Assembly: GCF_036248255.1 (NCBI RefSeq)
Contig: NZ_CP109179.1
Coordinates: 310,001-374,000, forward strand
Source: Streptomyces sp. NBC_01717
GTDB lineage: Bacteria; Actinomycetota; Actinomycetes; Streptomycetales; Streptomycetaceae
Length of the DNA stretch: 64,000 nucleotides
Reading direction: 5' to 3'
Position 1 is the first letter of the stretch, and each line of letters begins with the position of its first letter. Positions 46,841-55,861 of this stretch are shown piece after piece. Both the position numbers and the translations under genes were made by a program. Below the pieces are notes generated by a model. The model saw only the letters and a program-made list of their open reading frames with translations, was not told where the DNA came from and searched no databases.

Positions 46841-46927
46841 TAGAGCGCATCGCCCGATCGCGATACCGGCGGCATCGTGACGGGACGTCCTGAGCCGCTG
46901 GCTTGCGACCACGGGCGTCTTGCCGCG

Positions 46928-47337
46928 TCAGGTGATGCTTCGGGTGATCGTGACGTCGCTGGCTTGGTCGTCCGCGCCTGGGGAGTCCACTGCGACGCGC
47001 ACCTTGAACTCGCTGCGGTTTCCCACCCGGTATACGTACCGGGTCGATTGCTCAACGTCGACGCCGCCGATGCAGCCGTCCAGCAGGAGTAGTGAGCCGT
47101 CGAAGACCGTGGTAAATGCGAGGTCGGCTACCTCGCGGTCCTCAGACTGCGGCACGAAGAAACGTATCTTGATGAGTCCCGTCTGAGGCCGGACTCGAAC
47201 CGCCACGTGGGTATCGCCGCTGGCTGCGGCTGCCTCCGCCAGGGCGAGGAGAGGGGCACCCAATCGGTCGCCCCGAGGTGCAGCACAGCATGGTTCACGT
47301 AGATATCGACTCCAGCGACCTGCACTGCGCTCCTCAT
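46928..47337 (-). pseudogene. Hypothetical gene with one frameshift
   Basis: The first frame (M-R-S-A-V-Q-V-A-G-V-D-I-Y-V-N-H-A-V-L-H-L-G) continues in another frame as APLLALAEAAAASGDTHVAV, then R-F-F-V-P-Q-S-E-D-R-E-V and L-L-L-D-G-C-I-G-G-V-D, ending I-T-R-S-I-T. The break is near 47260. The product would be about 135 residues, beta-rich, no signal peptide. The family is not recognised. Confidence 0.45.
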
Positions 47338-47506
47338 CCTCAACACCTCAGACCGCCGATCAGGCTGCTATTCCGTAAGTTGTGTGGACTACTGAACTTG
47401 AATGGGTGATGTCGGGGCCGTTCGCCTGACGGTAGATGCTTGGGTTCGATAGGCAAGGCATGTGAGGTAGGCGCAGGGCGGAGGGCTGACCGACGCCGAG
47501 AGAGCC

Positions 47507-48519
47507 ATGCGGGAGCGGTTACGGCTGCAGGCCGTCGAGCGCTTTGAGGGCGGGCAGAAGAACGGCGAGATCGCTGTCGCGCTACGGGTGAGCGTGCGGT
47601 CGGTGGAGCGGTGGCGACGTGCCTGGCGCGAGCAGGGCGAGGGTGGGGTGCTGTCGAAGGGATCTCCGGGGCGGCCCCGACTCAGCGATGGCCAGATCGC
47701 CCGGCTGGAGCGGGAGTTGGAGCGAGGTCCGCTTGCGCACGGCTGGGCCGATCAGCGGTGGACGCTGGCTCGGATCAAGACGGTGATAGGCCGGCTGTTC
47801 CACGTCTCGTACACGATCGAGGGCACCTGGCGGTTCCTGAAGCGGCACGGGTGGAGCTGGCAGCAGCCCGCACGGCGGGCCATCGAGCGCGACGACGATG
47901 CAGTTGAGGTGTGGAGGAGGGAGACCTGGCCGCGGGTAAGAGCATCGCAGCGGAAGGCGGCGCCTGGGTGGTCTTCGAGGACGAGGCCGGGCAGTCGATG
48001 ACTCCGCCGCGCGCCAGGAACTGGGGCCGGATCGGTCGGACTCCGGTTGTTCGGGGCCGGGGCTCGGGGCGGGTGTCGATGGCGGGCATGACCTGCTACA
48101 AGACGGGTGATCGCTCCCGGCTCATCTACGCGATGCGCGAGTACCGGGGCCGCAAGGACGAACCGAAGGGCTTCGGCTGGCGGGACTTTCGCGACCTGAT
48201 CGTTCGCGCTCACACCCAGCTCGGCGGGCCGATCGTGCTGGTCTGGGACAACGTCCGCCTCCACCTGACCACCGGAATGCGCGAGTTCATCGCCGCGAGC
48301 GCCGAGTGGCTCACCGTGTTCCAGCTGCCCACGTACGCGCCCGACCTCAACCCGCAGGAAGGCATTTGGTCGCTGGTCAAGCGCGATATCGGTAACCTTG
48401 CCGCGGCTGACCTTACCCAGATCACTCGCGCGGTCAAGCGCAAGCTAACGATGCTGCAGTACCGACGCGAGGTCCTCGACGGCTGCCTTGCGGGCACCGG
48501 GCTGGCCTTGGACGTGTGA
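47507..48519 (+). CDS. IS630-family transposase in two overlapping frames
   Basis: Frame A (47507-48001) has two HTH regions (EIAVALRVSVRSVERWRRAW, then K-G-S-P-G-R-P-R-L-S). Frame B (47911-48519) has the DDE core: V-V-F-E-D-E-A-G-Q-S-M-T-P-P, I-V-L-V-W-D-N-V-R-L-H-L and Y-A-P-D-L-N-P-Q-E-G-I-W. The frames overlap by 91 bases and the switch is near 47940-47980. IS630 elements sometimes use programmed frameshifting; an indel would be the alternative. Copy 1 (34110-34650) is closely related. Confidence 0.82.
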
Positions 48520-48593
48520 CCGTCTCGGCCACCCCAGGGGCGACGGGCCGAATGCGGTCGAAGACAACGCTACTGGTCAGCTACGGTGACGCG

Positions 48594-48956
48594 ATGACCG
48601 AGAGCCTGCCCGACGACGTAGCCGACGTACTTGGGCTTGTCCTCAACACGGACGAGCCGGTTCACGCCGCGCTCCGAAGGCAGGTCCCGCACCTCCACGT
48701 GAAATCCCGCTGCACATGCGGGTGCGGTACCGCATATTTCGAGCTCAACACCAACGAGGTGGAGCCCGCCTCGACCGGTCCCGGCACCGTCGTGGCTGCC
48801 GATGCACAGCTTTACACCGAAGCCGGCGATTGCCCCGGCGAGGTCCTGGTCTTCACGCAAGTCGGCTACCTGTCGTGGCTGGAGGTCTGCTCCTGGTGCG
48901 AGGAGATCGAGGTCAATCTGACTGCGGCGCGTCGGTGGCTCCAGGCACCCCCGTGA
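48594..48956 (+). CDS. Passenger ORF inside IS630 copy 2
   Basis: About 120 residues from ATG 48594 (an in-frame ATG at 48552 and the frame start at 48516 are alternatives; no strong ribosome-binding site). Not recognised. It has a cysteine cluster, S-R-C-T-C-G-C-G-T, and a later pair C-S-W-C, which could bind zinc, then E-E-I-E-V-N-L at the end. It follows the transposase gene and lies inside the right terminal repeat. The position matches the SUKH-like gene of copy 1, yet the two proteins are unrelated. Confidence 0.52.
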   Translation: MTESLPDDVADVLGLVLNTDEPVHAALRRQVPHLHVKSRCTCGCGTAYFELNTNEVEPASTGPGTVVAADAQLYTEAGDCPGEVLVFTQVGYLSWLEVCSWCEEIEVNLTAARRWLQAPP

Positions 48957-49099
48957 GCCCGAACAGCCAGTGCGCGACAATCTCGGACCAGGACATCACC
49001 ACGATCAACCCGACATCACGAGTTCAAGTTCAGTAGCGAAGAGACGGTGTCCGCGGGCCACAGCGTAGATCCCGTAAGCCGGCGGCAGTCTTTTTCGAG

Positions 49100-49420
49100 G
49101 CGGTCTTGAGCCAGATCGCGGGCCGGTTCACCCGGGTCGAACCCCCGTCGCCGTGCGCGGAGCCTGCTCCTGGGCTTGTTGTCGGACCTGCTCCGCAGCA
49201 CTGCTGGACGATCGCCAAGTGGGTCGGCGAGGCGACCCCGCAAGGGATGCAGCACTTGTTGTGCCAGGCTTCCCGGGATGCTGATGCTGTCCGTGACGAC
49301 GTGCGGGAGTGCGTGGACGAACACCTCCAGGACCCCGACGCCGTGCTGGTGGTCGATGAGACGGTGGACCTGAAGAGGGGCGGCAACCGACGTAGTGCTC
49401 CTTGCCAGTGGCGCGGGGGA
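49100..49420 (+). pseudogene. IS701-family transposase, N-terminal scrap
   Basis: The reading I-A-G-R-F-T-R-V-E-P, W-T-I-A-K-W-V-G-E-A-T-P-Q-G-M-Q-H-L-L and RDDVRECVDEHLQDPDAVLV followed by V-D-E-T is the conserved start of IS701 transposases up to the first catalytic Asp. It then decays by frameshift. Confidence 0.66.
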
Positions 49421-49548
49421 CCGGCGCGGAGCCGGCGTGGAATCTCTTGCTTGGCCAGATCCACCACTGCCTGGCCAGCCACAAGAAGTTCGACAAGCCA
49501 TCGTCTTCAACACCCAGCGCGTTCACTTCATACTGCGGTCTCGAACGC

Positions 49549-50439
49549 CTACTTCGCCACGATCAGCCCTGGGGGGCGGCCACGCGGTCCCATGAGCTCG
49601 ATAGGGCGGACGGAAGGCACCGCCGCTGCCCGGTGTAGCTCTACCGCTGCCCGTTGCATCTCTGCCACCGTGCTCTCGTCCAGCCATTCGCCATGGCCGC
49701 TGCCAGAATCCGCACGACGGTGCTCATAGGGCTCCTGCGGGAACATCTCGCGCATCAACACGACAGGCCGCTGCCCTTCGAACACTTGCAGCACTTTGAA
49801 ACGAGTACCAGGAAGAAAGACCAACCTCTCCGGGGTATATGGGTCGACTGCTCCCGTACGACGCCCCGTTAGTGACCAGACCAAAAACCCGGGTCCACCC
49901 TCGCTGACTGCGGCTGCCGACGCCGTCGCGCTCCAGAAGCCCTGATCGACGACGACTCGGTTCTCGCGATACCAGTCTGTCAAGCTGGCGCCCATGCTGG
50001 TGCGCACGATCGCGGGACCGCGATAGGCAGGCAGCCTGCGAAGGCCCGAGGCGACGCAACGAGCAAGGGGCAAATGTGCACCCGGGGTCCCTTTGAGTAG
50101 AGCCGCGTCAAGCCATGCCCATTCCTCGGCCAGATGCAGGTGGACTGCTGCCAGGTCGGCGAGAACGGCGAGCCGGTCGTCAGGACGACGCCCCTGAGGG
50201 CTCCGGACTTCTGGCAGGGCCCGTGCCATATCCGACACGGTCTGGCGGAATCGCCTGCCGTACAGGCTCCACAGTTGGAGCCGATCTCGGGCAATGCCGC
50301 GTCCGCCCGTCGGTACGATCCGGGCAAGGGCTCTGGGAACTGGTTGCACCCGGACCTCGGTGTCGCCCCGGAGATCCTGCAGAATGGATGCCGAGCCCGC
50401 GTCGGGGTCTGTGTCGGGGAACTGCTTGGCAACACTCAT
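49549..50439 (-). CDS. Stand-alone ART-like protein related to the 23314-26301 C-terminus
   Basis: 296 residues with no signal peptide. About 60-280 align with the C-terminal part of the 995-residue protein: A-S-G-L-R-R-L-P-A-Y-R-G (against V-S-G-L-R-M-L-P-V-H-S-G), V-V-V-D-Q-G-F-W-S-A-T-A-S (S-T-S position, with a real Ser here), F-L-V-W-S-L-T-G-R-R-T and E-R-L-V-F-L-P-G-T-R-F-K-V-L (E loop). This fits the R-S-E class of ADP-ribosyltransferases. The absence of the N-terminal repeats suggests the 5' part was lost, or that it is a free effector domain. It ends at 49549 beside IS701 debris. Toxin activity is inferred, not shown. Confidence 0.65.
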   Translation of the reverse strand: MSVAKQFPDTDPDAGSASILQDLRGDTEVRVQPVPRALARIVPTGGRGIARDRLQLWSLYGRRFRQTVSDMARALPEVRSPQGRRPDDRLAVLADLAAVHLHLAEEWAWLDAALLKGTPGAHLPLARCVASGLRRLPAYRGPAIVRTSMGASLTDWYRENRVVVDQGFWSATASAAAVSEGGPGFLVWSLTGRRTGAVDPYTPERLVFLPGTRFKVLQVFEGQRPVVLMREMFPQEPYEHRRADSGSGHGEWLDESTVAEMQRAAVELHRAAAVPSVRPIELMGPRGRPPGLIVAK

Positions 50440-50739
50440 CGCGTCGGTTCTCCCTGCAACGTGGAGGGTGGCGGCGCCCGGCAGGAGCGCCGTCAGTGAA
50501 ACGCTGTCGACGACAGTACGAACGGTTTACGACCCAAGACGGGCTCCAGGGAAATATCTGCACGACAGGACACTTGTGACTTCCCGTTCGCGCCGACCGG
50601 GGCCTGTCGTGACGATGCATAGTGCGGAGTGTGGTAATCGCCCCAAGGACGAGGGGAGGTTAGCCGTTTGCTATCGCCGGAGCGGACGGCGCCGCGAAAT
50701 CTGCTGGTGTGCGCTCGGACGGGGAAGTGGCCAGTTAAC

Positions 50740-51480
50740 GGATCCGTCTCACTTGCGGTGTTTGCGGAGGGCGAAGTTATCCCGAGAGGATGCGATGGCG
50801 GAGAAGGGGTGAATCTTGCCCGGCCATACACTTGGCGCTTGATCAGTTTGGTTTTGTTGATGACTCCCTCGGTGCCACCGTTGTGAAACGGGCAGGTGAG
50901 TGCGGTAGTCACAGCGTCGCGGTCTCGCTCGAGGCCACAGGCGAAGGGCACGCAAATGGAGCAGGTTTGGCCTGCACCGAGGTGATCCACGTGTTCCACA
51001 GGGCGTCGTTCTCCTCCGCAGGCTTCAGCAGTGTGGCGAAGGTGTGAATCGTCGCGGCGAGCGCGGCCATCGGCGGGCAGGCCGCGGTAACGGTCTCCGT
51101 CCGTTCGCGCTGGTGGTGATTGAGGCGATCAGGTCGGGTGAGGAAGTAGCGGGCCAGCCGACGCGGTGAGAGCGCCGGACGGCCAGCCTCGACACGCCCC
51201 TGGTTGATGTACTTGTGGAGCAGGTTGAGGCTGCCGTAAATGGCCGAACTCTTTGATCTCCCGGAACAGATGCCTGACCGGGACGGCCGGGTCTTCCTCG
51301 CGACGTCGGCGCAGGTGGTCGCGGTAGGGATCAAGCAGTGTGCCGGTACTTGGGGGCGCGGATGAGTCGCTCGGGCTCGTCGATGTGTGGGTAGCGTTTG
51401 ACCGTGTTCAGTGCGAGGTCACGATGCGACGGCGAGCAGCGAGCTCGTGCTGTTCCAGTAGCCCGACGACCGACGGAATC
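50740..51480 (-). pseudogene. ISL3 transposase, C-terminal half, frameshifted
   Basis: Pieces in order from about 51470: LALNTVKRYPHIDEPERLIR, then I-Y-G-S-L-N-L-L-H-K-Y-I-N-Q-G-R, R-R-L-A-R-Y-F-L-T-R-P-D-R-L, L-L-K-P-A-E-E-N-D-A-L and N-G-G-T-E-G-V-I-N-K-T-K-L-I-K-R-Q-V-Y-G-R-A, the usual ISL3 ending with the last acid changed context. At least two frameshifts. It may belong to the same family as the scraps at 16850-20290. Confidence 0.72.
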
Positions 51481-51696
51481 CGCAACCTCCCCTGGAGCAA
51501 CGACACGACACACCACCACTCCCACAGGACTGCAGCTCCCGCGCCCAACCAGTGAAAACGTCGTCCTCAAGCCCGGAAGACAACAGGTTGTAAAGCCACT
51601 GAGAGAACAAGATCAGGAAACCCCGTCGTGCGGCGGTGTCCCCCACGGCTGGCCAGTGCGTGCCAAGTCCACCGACGCGCCCGCGTGACAAATTGC

Positions 51697-53016
51697 TCAC
51701 CGGATGCGAGTTGTGGCATCAGCTAAGGCACGCTGTGCAGCAATCCGGTCAACGCGGACTGTCTCACCGTTCACAACTACGGGCTCACCCGCGACCCACA
51801 CATCCTTCACAGCCCGGGAGCCGGCCGCCCACATGAGATTCGCTAAGAGTTGCTCGTCTGCGACGTCAAGGCCCGCCGCGAAGTAGGGCCCGTCCACGTC
51901 GATGTGCGTCATGTCTGCCCAGTTTCCAGGCCTCAGAGCTCCAATGTCAGTTCTTCCGAGTGCCGCTGCCCCTCCCGCCGTGGCCATCAAGAACGCATCC
52001 TTCGCGGTAAGCGCCAATGGGTCAGACATGGACAACCGCGAGAACATCATCGCGAGTCGGGCCTCCTCCCATAGGTCTAGGTCATCGCTACTCACAGGCC
52101 CATCGGTACCGAGACCGACAGGAATCGAGGCTGAACGGAGCGCATGAAGCGGGGCCATTCCAGCAGCGAGTTTGGCGTTCGACCCCGGGCAGTGAGCTAC
52201 ACCAGTGCCTGACTCAGCCAGCAGACGTATGTCATTGTCGGAGAGGTGTACGGCATGGGCTGCGAGTAGCCGCCCCTTCAGGAGGCCTGTCTTCTGCAGC
52301 AACTGGATGGTCGATCCGTGCTCCCACCGCTGCGCGAGATCTTCATCAACGGTTTCAGCAAGGTGGATGTGGACGAGAGCTCCGCGGCCCGCGGACTCTT
52401 CCGCCGTCACGTGCAACGCCTGGGTTGGCAAGGTGTAGGCGGAGTGAGGCCCATAACACAATTCGATTCGATCCCCTGGCCCGAACCGCAAGCCATCTGC
52501 GTCTATCCACTTTCCAATAGCTTTAATCTCGCTGTACCAGTCGATTCCTGGCCTGTTGATGTAGGCAGGCGCGACGAGTACACGGCTCCCCGCTTCAAGC
52601 GCTGCTTCCACCAGTTCTTCGGCATGAGCGTACATCTCAGCGCTGGTAGTCACGCCGTACCGCAACATTTCAATGCACCCAAGCAGCATTCCTGCGCGGG
52701 CATCGCGTGCCCGCATCCGCGCCTCAGTTGGCCAGATTACGTTCTGGCGCCGCGCCATCGACGGCAGGTCGCCGCCTATACCCCTCAGAATGGTCATTGG
52801 AGAGTGAGCGTGGGTATTGACCAGTCCAGGTGTAAGGATGCCGGGCAAGACGCTACAGGCGACATTTTCAGTGATCGAAGGAGCGGCTGATGCTGCACCA
52901 CAGTATGTGATGCGCCCATCTGGGCCTACGTCGACCACTGCGTCCCGAAGTACGGAGCAGTCCGGATCGGCCGGCAGAACCACCGGGACAAAGAAGCGTT
53001 GCGCTATCGGCATCAC
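51697..53016 (-). CDS. Amidohydrolase of the MtaD/TrzA type (adenosine-derivative or triazine deaminase)
   Basis: 439 residues, full length. Metal-dependent deaminase fold: H69-A-H71 in V-N-T-H-A-H-S-P-M, H218 with E221 in VHIHLAET, H254 in A-A-H-A-V-H-L and D305 in G-L-G-T-D-G-P-V-S-S-D-D. A-H-C-P-G-S-N-A-K-L precedes the last ligand. The closest characterised group I recognise is 5-methylthioadenosine/S-adenosylhomocysteine deaminase; related enzymes act on aminodeoxyfutalosine or triazines. GTG at 53016 is directly followed by an ATG, and neither has a strong ribosome-binding site. It lies downstream of the response regulator (356-base gap, no gene seen in it). Confidence 0.88.
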   Translation of the reverse strand: MMPIAQRFFVPVVLPADPDCSVLRDAVVDVGPDGRITYCGAASAAPSITENVACSVLPGILTPGLVNTHAHSPMTILRGIGGDLPSMARRQNVIWPTEARMRARDARAGMLLGCIEMLRYGVTTSAEMYAHAEELVEAALEAGSRVLVAPAYINRPGIDWYSEIKAIGKWIDADGLRFGPGDRIELCYGPHSAYTLPTQALHVTAEESAGRGALVHIHLAETVDEDLAQRWEHGSTIQLLQKTGLLKGRLLAAHAVHLSDNDIRLLAESGTGVAHCPGSNAKLAAGMAPLHALRSASIPVGLGTDGPVSSDDLDLWEEARLAMMFSRLSMSDPLALTAKDAFLMATAGGAAALGRTDIGALRPGNWADMTHIDVDGPYFAAGLDVADEQLLANLMWAAGSRAVKDVWVAGEPVVVNGETVRVDRIAAQRALADATTRIR

Positions 53017-53372
53017 AGGAGCAAGCCCATCAAGTCGGTATCTTGGAAAGGGGATTCCTTACCAGTGCCCCGGCAACGAAGTTGGCTCTGACGCTGATAC
53101 TGGCATCCCCAGTGTGCGTTCCGCGCGGCCCAGTGGATGAACCCTCGGCCAGGTCAAAGGATCTCGATCGGACCATGCCGAACCTTAATGACATCTGCCA
53201 AGGTTGGGCGAGTTCAGCCTGACATGAGCACATAAAAATCGGCGCATTCGATGCGCAATAAGAATACTGAAGTACCCGACGGGGGAGAATGTGAGGGGAG
53301 TTCCGATTCACTCCTAGTCTTGTTGGACCTGCCGCCGATTATTCTGGGCAAATCCGACGGAGACACAGTGCG

Positions 53373-54059
53373 TCAGAGGATACCAACCCTCATTGCATAC
53401 GCAACAGCGTGAGTTCTGTTTCTGAGCTTCCATCGCTTCACAACATCATGAATTATTCCTTTAATCGTCCGCTCCGAGTAACTCATTCTTGCAGCGATCT
53501 CACCCGTATCCATTCCCTCCGATAGCATGCGAAGCACTTCTATCTCGCGTGCCGACATTCCGCTATCTTGCAGCACCTCCGCTAGGATTGTCTTCCGCTT
53601 CCGCTGGCGCAACTCGGCAACCAGTTGAAACACCAGCATCTCCGGCATTTGACTATGCCCGGCGCTCGCCTCGACAACCGCATCAACGAGTTGATCAAGA
53701 TTCGTTTGACTTCGAGGCAAAAAACTAGTCATTCCATACTCGATCGCCAAATTGAGCTGGCTCTCGCTGATTGCGTCGGCCACGATCACAACAGGGATAG
53801 GGTAATGGAAAGTTCGAGCGGCGTCGTGTTTCAGCACCTTCAGCCATTCGTCGTCCATATTGTTCAGAACCAACACGGAGACGTCCGCCTCAAGTAGGCT
53901 CCCTCGCGGCAGCACGCTTACGCGGGGAGACGATGTCAGGTAGGCGTTGATTCCATGCTCAAGGATCGCGTCACTAGCTCTAAGAGCGACCGAGATGGGG
54001 GCGCTCTCCCGGCCCCCCTCCACGTCCTGTTGCCGGGCGAATGTCGTGTTATCGCGCAT
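53373..54059 (-). CDS. LuxR/NarL-type regulator with degenerate receiver
   Basis: 228 residues from ATG 54059 (GAGAA upstream). The C-terminal LuxR HTH (about 165-228) is strong: MSAREIEVLRMLSEGMDTGE, I-A-A-R-M-S-Y-S-E-R-T-I-K and L-R-N-R-T-H-A-V-A-Y-A. The N-terminal receiver-like part lacks the acidic pair after the first strand (V-A-L-R-A-S-D), the phosphoacceptor Asp (V-L-V-L-N-N-M) and the lysine (S-F-L-P-R-S), so phosphorylation is not expected. No kinase gene is adjacent. The same-strand amidohydrolase downstream is a possible target. Confidence 0.82.
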   Translation of the reverse strand: MRDNTTFARQQDVEGGRESAPISVALRASDAILEHGINAYLTSSPRVSVLPRGSLLEADVSVLVLNNMDDEWLKVLKHDAARTFHYPIPVVIVADAISESQLNLAIEYGMTSFLPRSQTNLDQLVDAVVEASAGHSQMPEMLVFQLVAELRQRKRKTILAEVLQDSGMSAREIEVLRMLSEGMDTGEIAARMSYSERTIKGIIHDVVKRWKLRNRTHAVAYAMRVGIL

Positions 54060-54712
54060 GGAGTTCTCGCTTCTCCGAGGTGCCGTCAACATCCCCACGC
54101 AACCCATGCCGTAAAGTTCGACCTCTTTCTTATGATTCTCATCACACAGACAAGATGAACTCGCCGCCGTGGTGGTGGGCAGACGGCCCGGGTGCCCGGC
54201 TCACGAGCCGGATCCCACCCGCACAGGTCACAGTCTGAGTGCATCCGGCCCAGCGCCTGTACTGGCAAGTCACTTGAGCGGAAATGCCAGGCGGGCACGC
54301 CATAACCGACATCCAGTGTCCGGCCGCTTCGAGGTCTTGGTATCTCTCGCGCGGCAGACAGGTCGGCCCCCTGCCCTGGCGCCCGGTCAGGGACTTGGTT
54401 GATCGGTAGCCGCAGAGCGTTTGGTGGGGGCTGATCTGCCGGGCCTGGGTGAGAGCAGAGCTTCGTCGTGCTGCCTCATCTCGACCACGGCCGACGTCTT
54501 GTGGAGCCTAACGTTCGTCGGACCGAAGCTGAGCCAGCGGATTTCGGATGCGTCGCCGGTCTGCTCTGCGCAGCGCTTCGCCTCATGCTCACGATCGGGA
54601 TTGAGTGTCCAGTGTCGTGGCAACAATCTCGCCCTGAGGAGGAGCTCTCCTGAAGCGCGAACGCCCGTCGTTCTCGCAACGGAGCGCTTCGGGGCGCCCC
54701 AAACCGTGCAGG
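54060..54712. other. Stretch without a recognised gene
   Basis: Short frames occur on both strands but none matches a family I know. It contains the promoter region of the minus-strand regulator near its left side. No RNA gene or repeat was seen. Confidence 0.4.
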
Positions 54713-55264
54713 TCAGCTAGCGAATGACGCCTCCAGAGCTGCAGCGATCCCCCGGTCGTAGCCCTCTCGAACTGGCATCAGATCCTTGCGCGTCTCCGCC
54801 TTCTCGAGTCCGAAGTACGCCTCGATGTGTGACATTGGCGTGCCATCCTCCAGCGCCGCGGCGATCGCGGCATGGCGCAGGTCGTGTACGCCGACCTTTA
54901 GGCCAGCCCGCCGCATTGCGTTCCCGAACAGACGGGGCAGAGCTCCCTCACGCTCCAGGCCAAGGAGCAAGGGCTCGTCCGCATCCGCGGTCTGCCCGGC
55001 CCGGTAGCCATCCAGTAGGACGGCGGCTGACGGGGCGATCCGGATGGTCCGCTCGCAGCATCCGTCACGAATGGTCAGCCGGGGGTCCTCGCCCGGCTGC
55101 CAGTCCCGCACCTGCAGTGCCTGTACCTCGCCGCGACGGAGGCCGGCCACCAGCATTAGCCGGGTCCCGGCCTGAAGCAGAACGTCGTCGGCGGTCGCGG
55201 CGAGGGCTTCGCGTGCCACCTCGATCGACAGGGTGTGGTGGGACGGGATCCTCGAAGTCGTCAT
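54713..55264 (-). CDS. Minimal tyrosine recombinase catalytic domain
   Basis: 183 residues from ATG 55264. Residues fit the integrase core: R43 in G-L-R-R-G-E, H127-x-x-R130 in V-H-D-L-R-H, and the nucleophile Y169 in V-R-E-G-Y. The second histidine (usually L-G-H) is replaced by Leu at Y-F-G-L. The arm-binding and core-binding N-terminal domains are missing; the upstream frame to 55441 has no homology. It may be the 3' end of a broken integrase or a very small recombinase. No attachment site or tRNA gene was found beside it. Confidence 0.7.
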   Translation of the reverse strand: MTTSRIPSHHTLSIEVAREALAATADDVLLQAGTRLMLVAGLRRGEVQALQVRDWQPGEDPRLTIRDGCCERTIRIAPSAAVLLDGYRAGQTADADEPLLLGLEREGALPRLFGNAMRRAGLKVGVHDLRHAAIAAALEDGTPMSHIEAYFGLEKAETRKDLMPVREGYDRGIAAALEASFAS

Positions 55265-55474
55265 GCGGCGACGATAGCGATGGGCGCTGACAGGTGGAGC
55301 CGAAATGCACGTCCGCCCCACCCGGGCGCTGTTCGGGGCGGGGCGGTCTCGTAGCTGCGCCCAGCCATAGGCACGAGTGATGAGTCCGGGTATCGGGCCG
55401 GTATGACAACCGGTCCGGGTCAGGGGCCGCAGTCCCACCAATGTTCGGCTGCAGCTTCACACTGACTGCGCGAC

Positions 55475-55843
55475 TCAGCGGCCTGCTGCGCGCTGGCCGT
55501 CTGATCGAGGGCTGTCTGCGCCTCTCCGCGCCCCCCGAGCCGAGAAGCAGTCCGGGTTCTGAAGGACCATGTTCAACTGGGAGCGTGCGATGTTGGCGGC
55601 CTGCGCAGATCCCGCCCCCGCCTGAATGAATTCTTGGTGGATGTCGCGGACGGCTTTCCCGGTCTCATCGCAGCTTGCCGTATCAGCGCCCTTCACGGTC
55701 GTCCTGCGACCGATGAAGTAGCCTCACCCGGCTCCAGCCGCAAGGCACAGGACGGCGCCCATGGCGATCCCTGCCTTCGCTCGGCTGCTGAGCTTCCGCA
55801 GTTAAGGTCTGGCAGGTTCGGGTGATGCCGTGGTGTCGGTCAT
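55475..55843 (-). pseudogene. Small Streptomyces membrane protein gene with two in-frame stops
   Basis: ATG at 55843 follows GGGGGG. The frame reads M-T-D-T-T-A-S-P, then a TAA, KLSSRAKAGIAMGAVLCLAA, a TGA, and then D-I-H-Q-E-F-I-Q-A-G and VLQNPDCFSARGAR. Homology continues through both stops, the pattern of a short exported or membrane protein ending in the N-P-D-C-F motif seen in many Streptomyces small proteins. Convergent point mutations explain it better than recoding. Confidence 0.42.
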
Positions 55844-55861
55844 GGATCCCCCCTCGGGACG

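Larger units (their letters stand above)
47392..49033 (+). mobile_element. IS630-family element (copy 2) with TA duplication and a passenger gene
   Basis: The ends CTGAACTTGAATGGGTGATG (47392) and the complement of CTGAACTTGAACTCGTGATG (ending 49033) are imperfect 26-bp inverted repeats. TA flanks both sides (47390-47391, 49034-49035), the known IS630 target. Inside lie the transposase frames (47507-48519) and an unrelated ORF (48594-48956). Confidence 0.85.
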
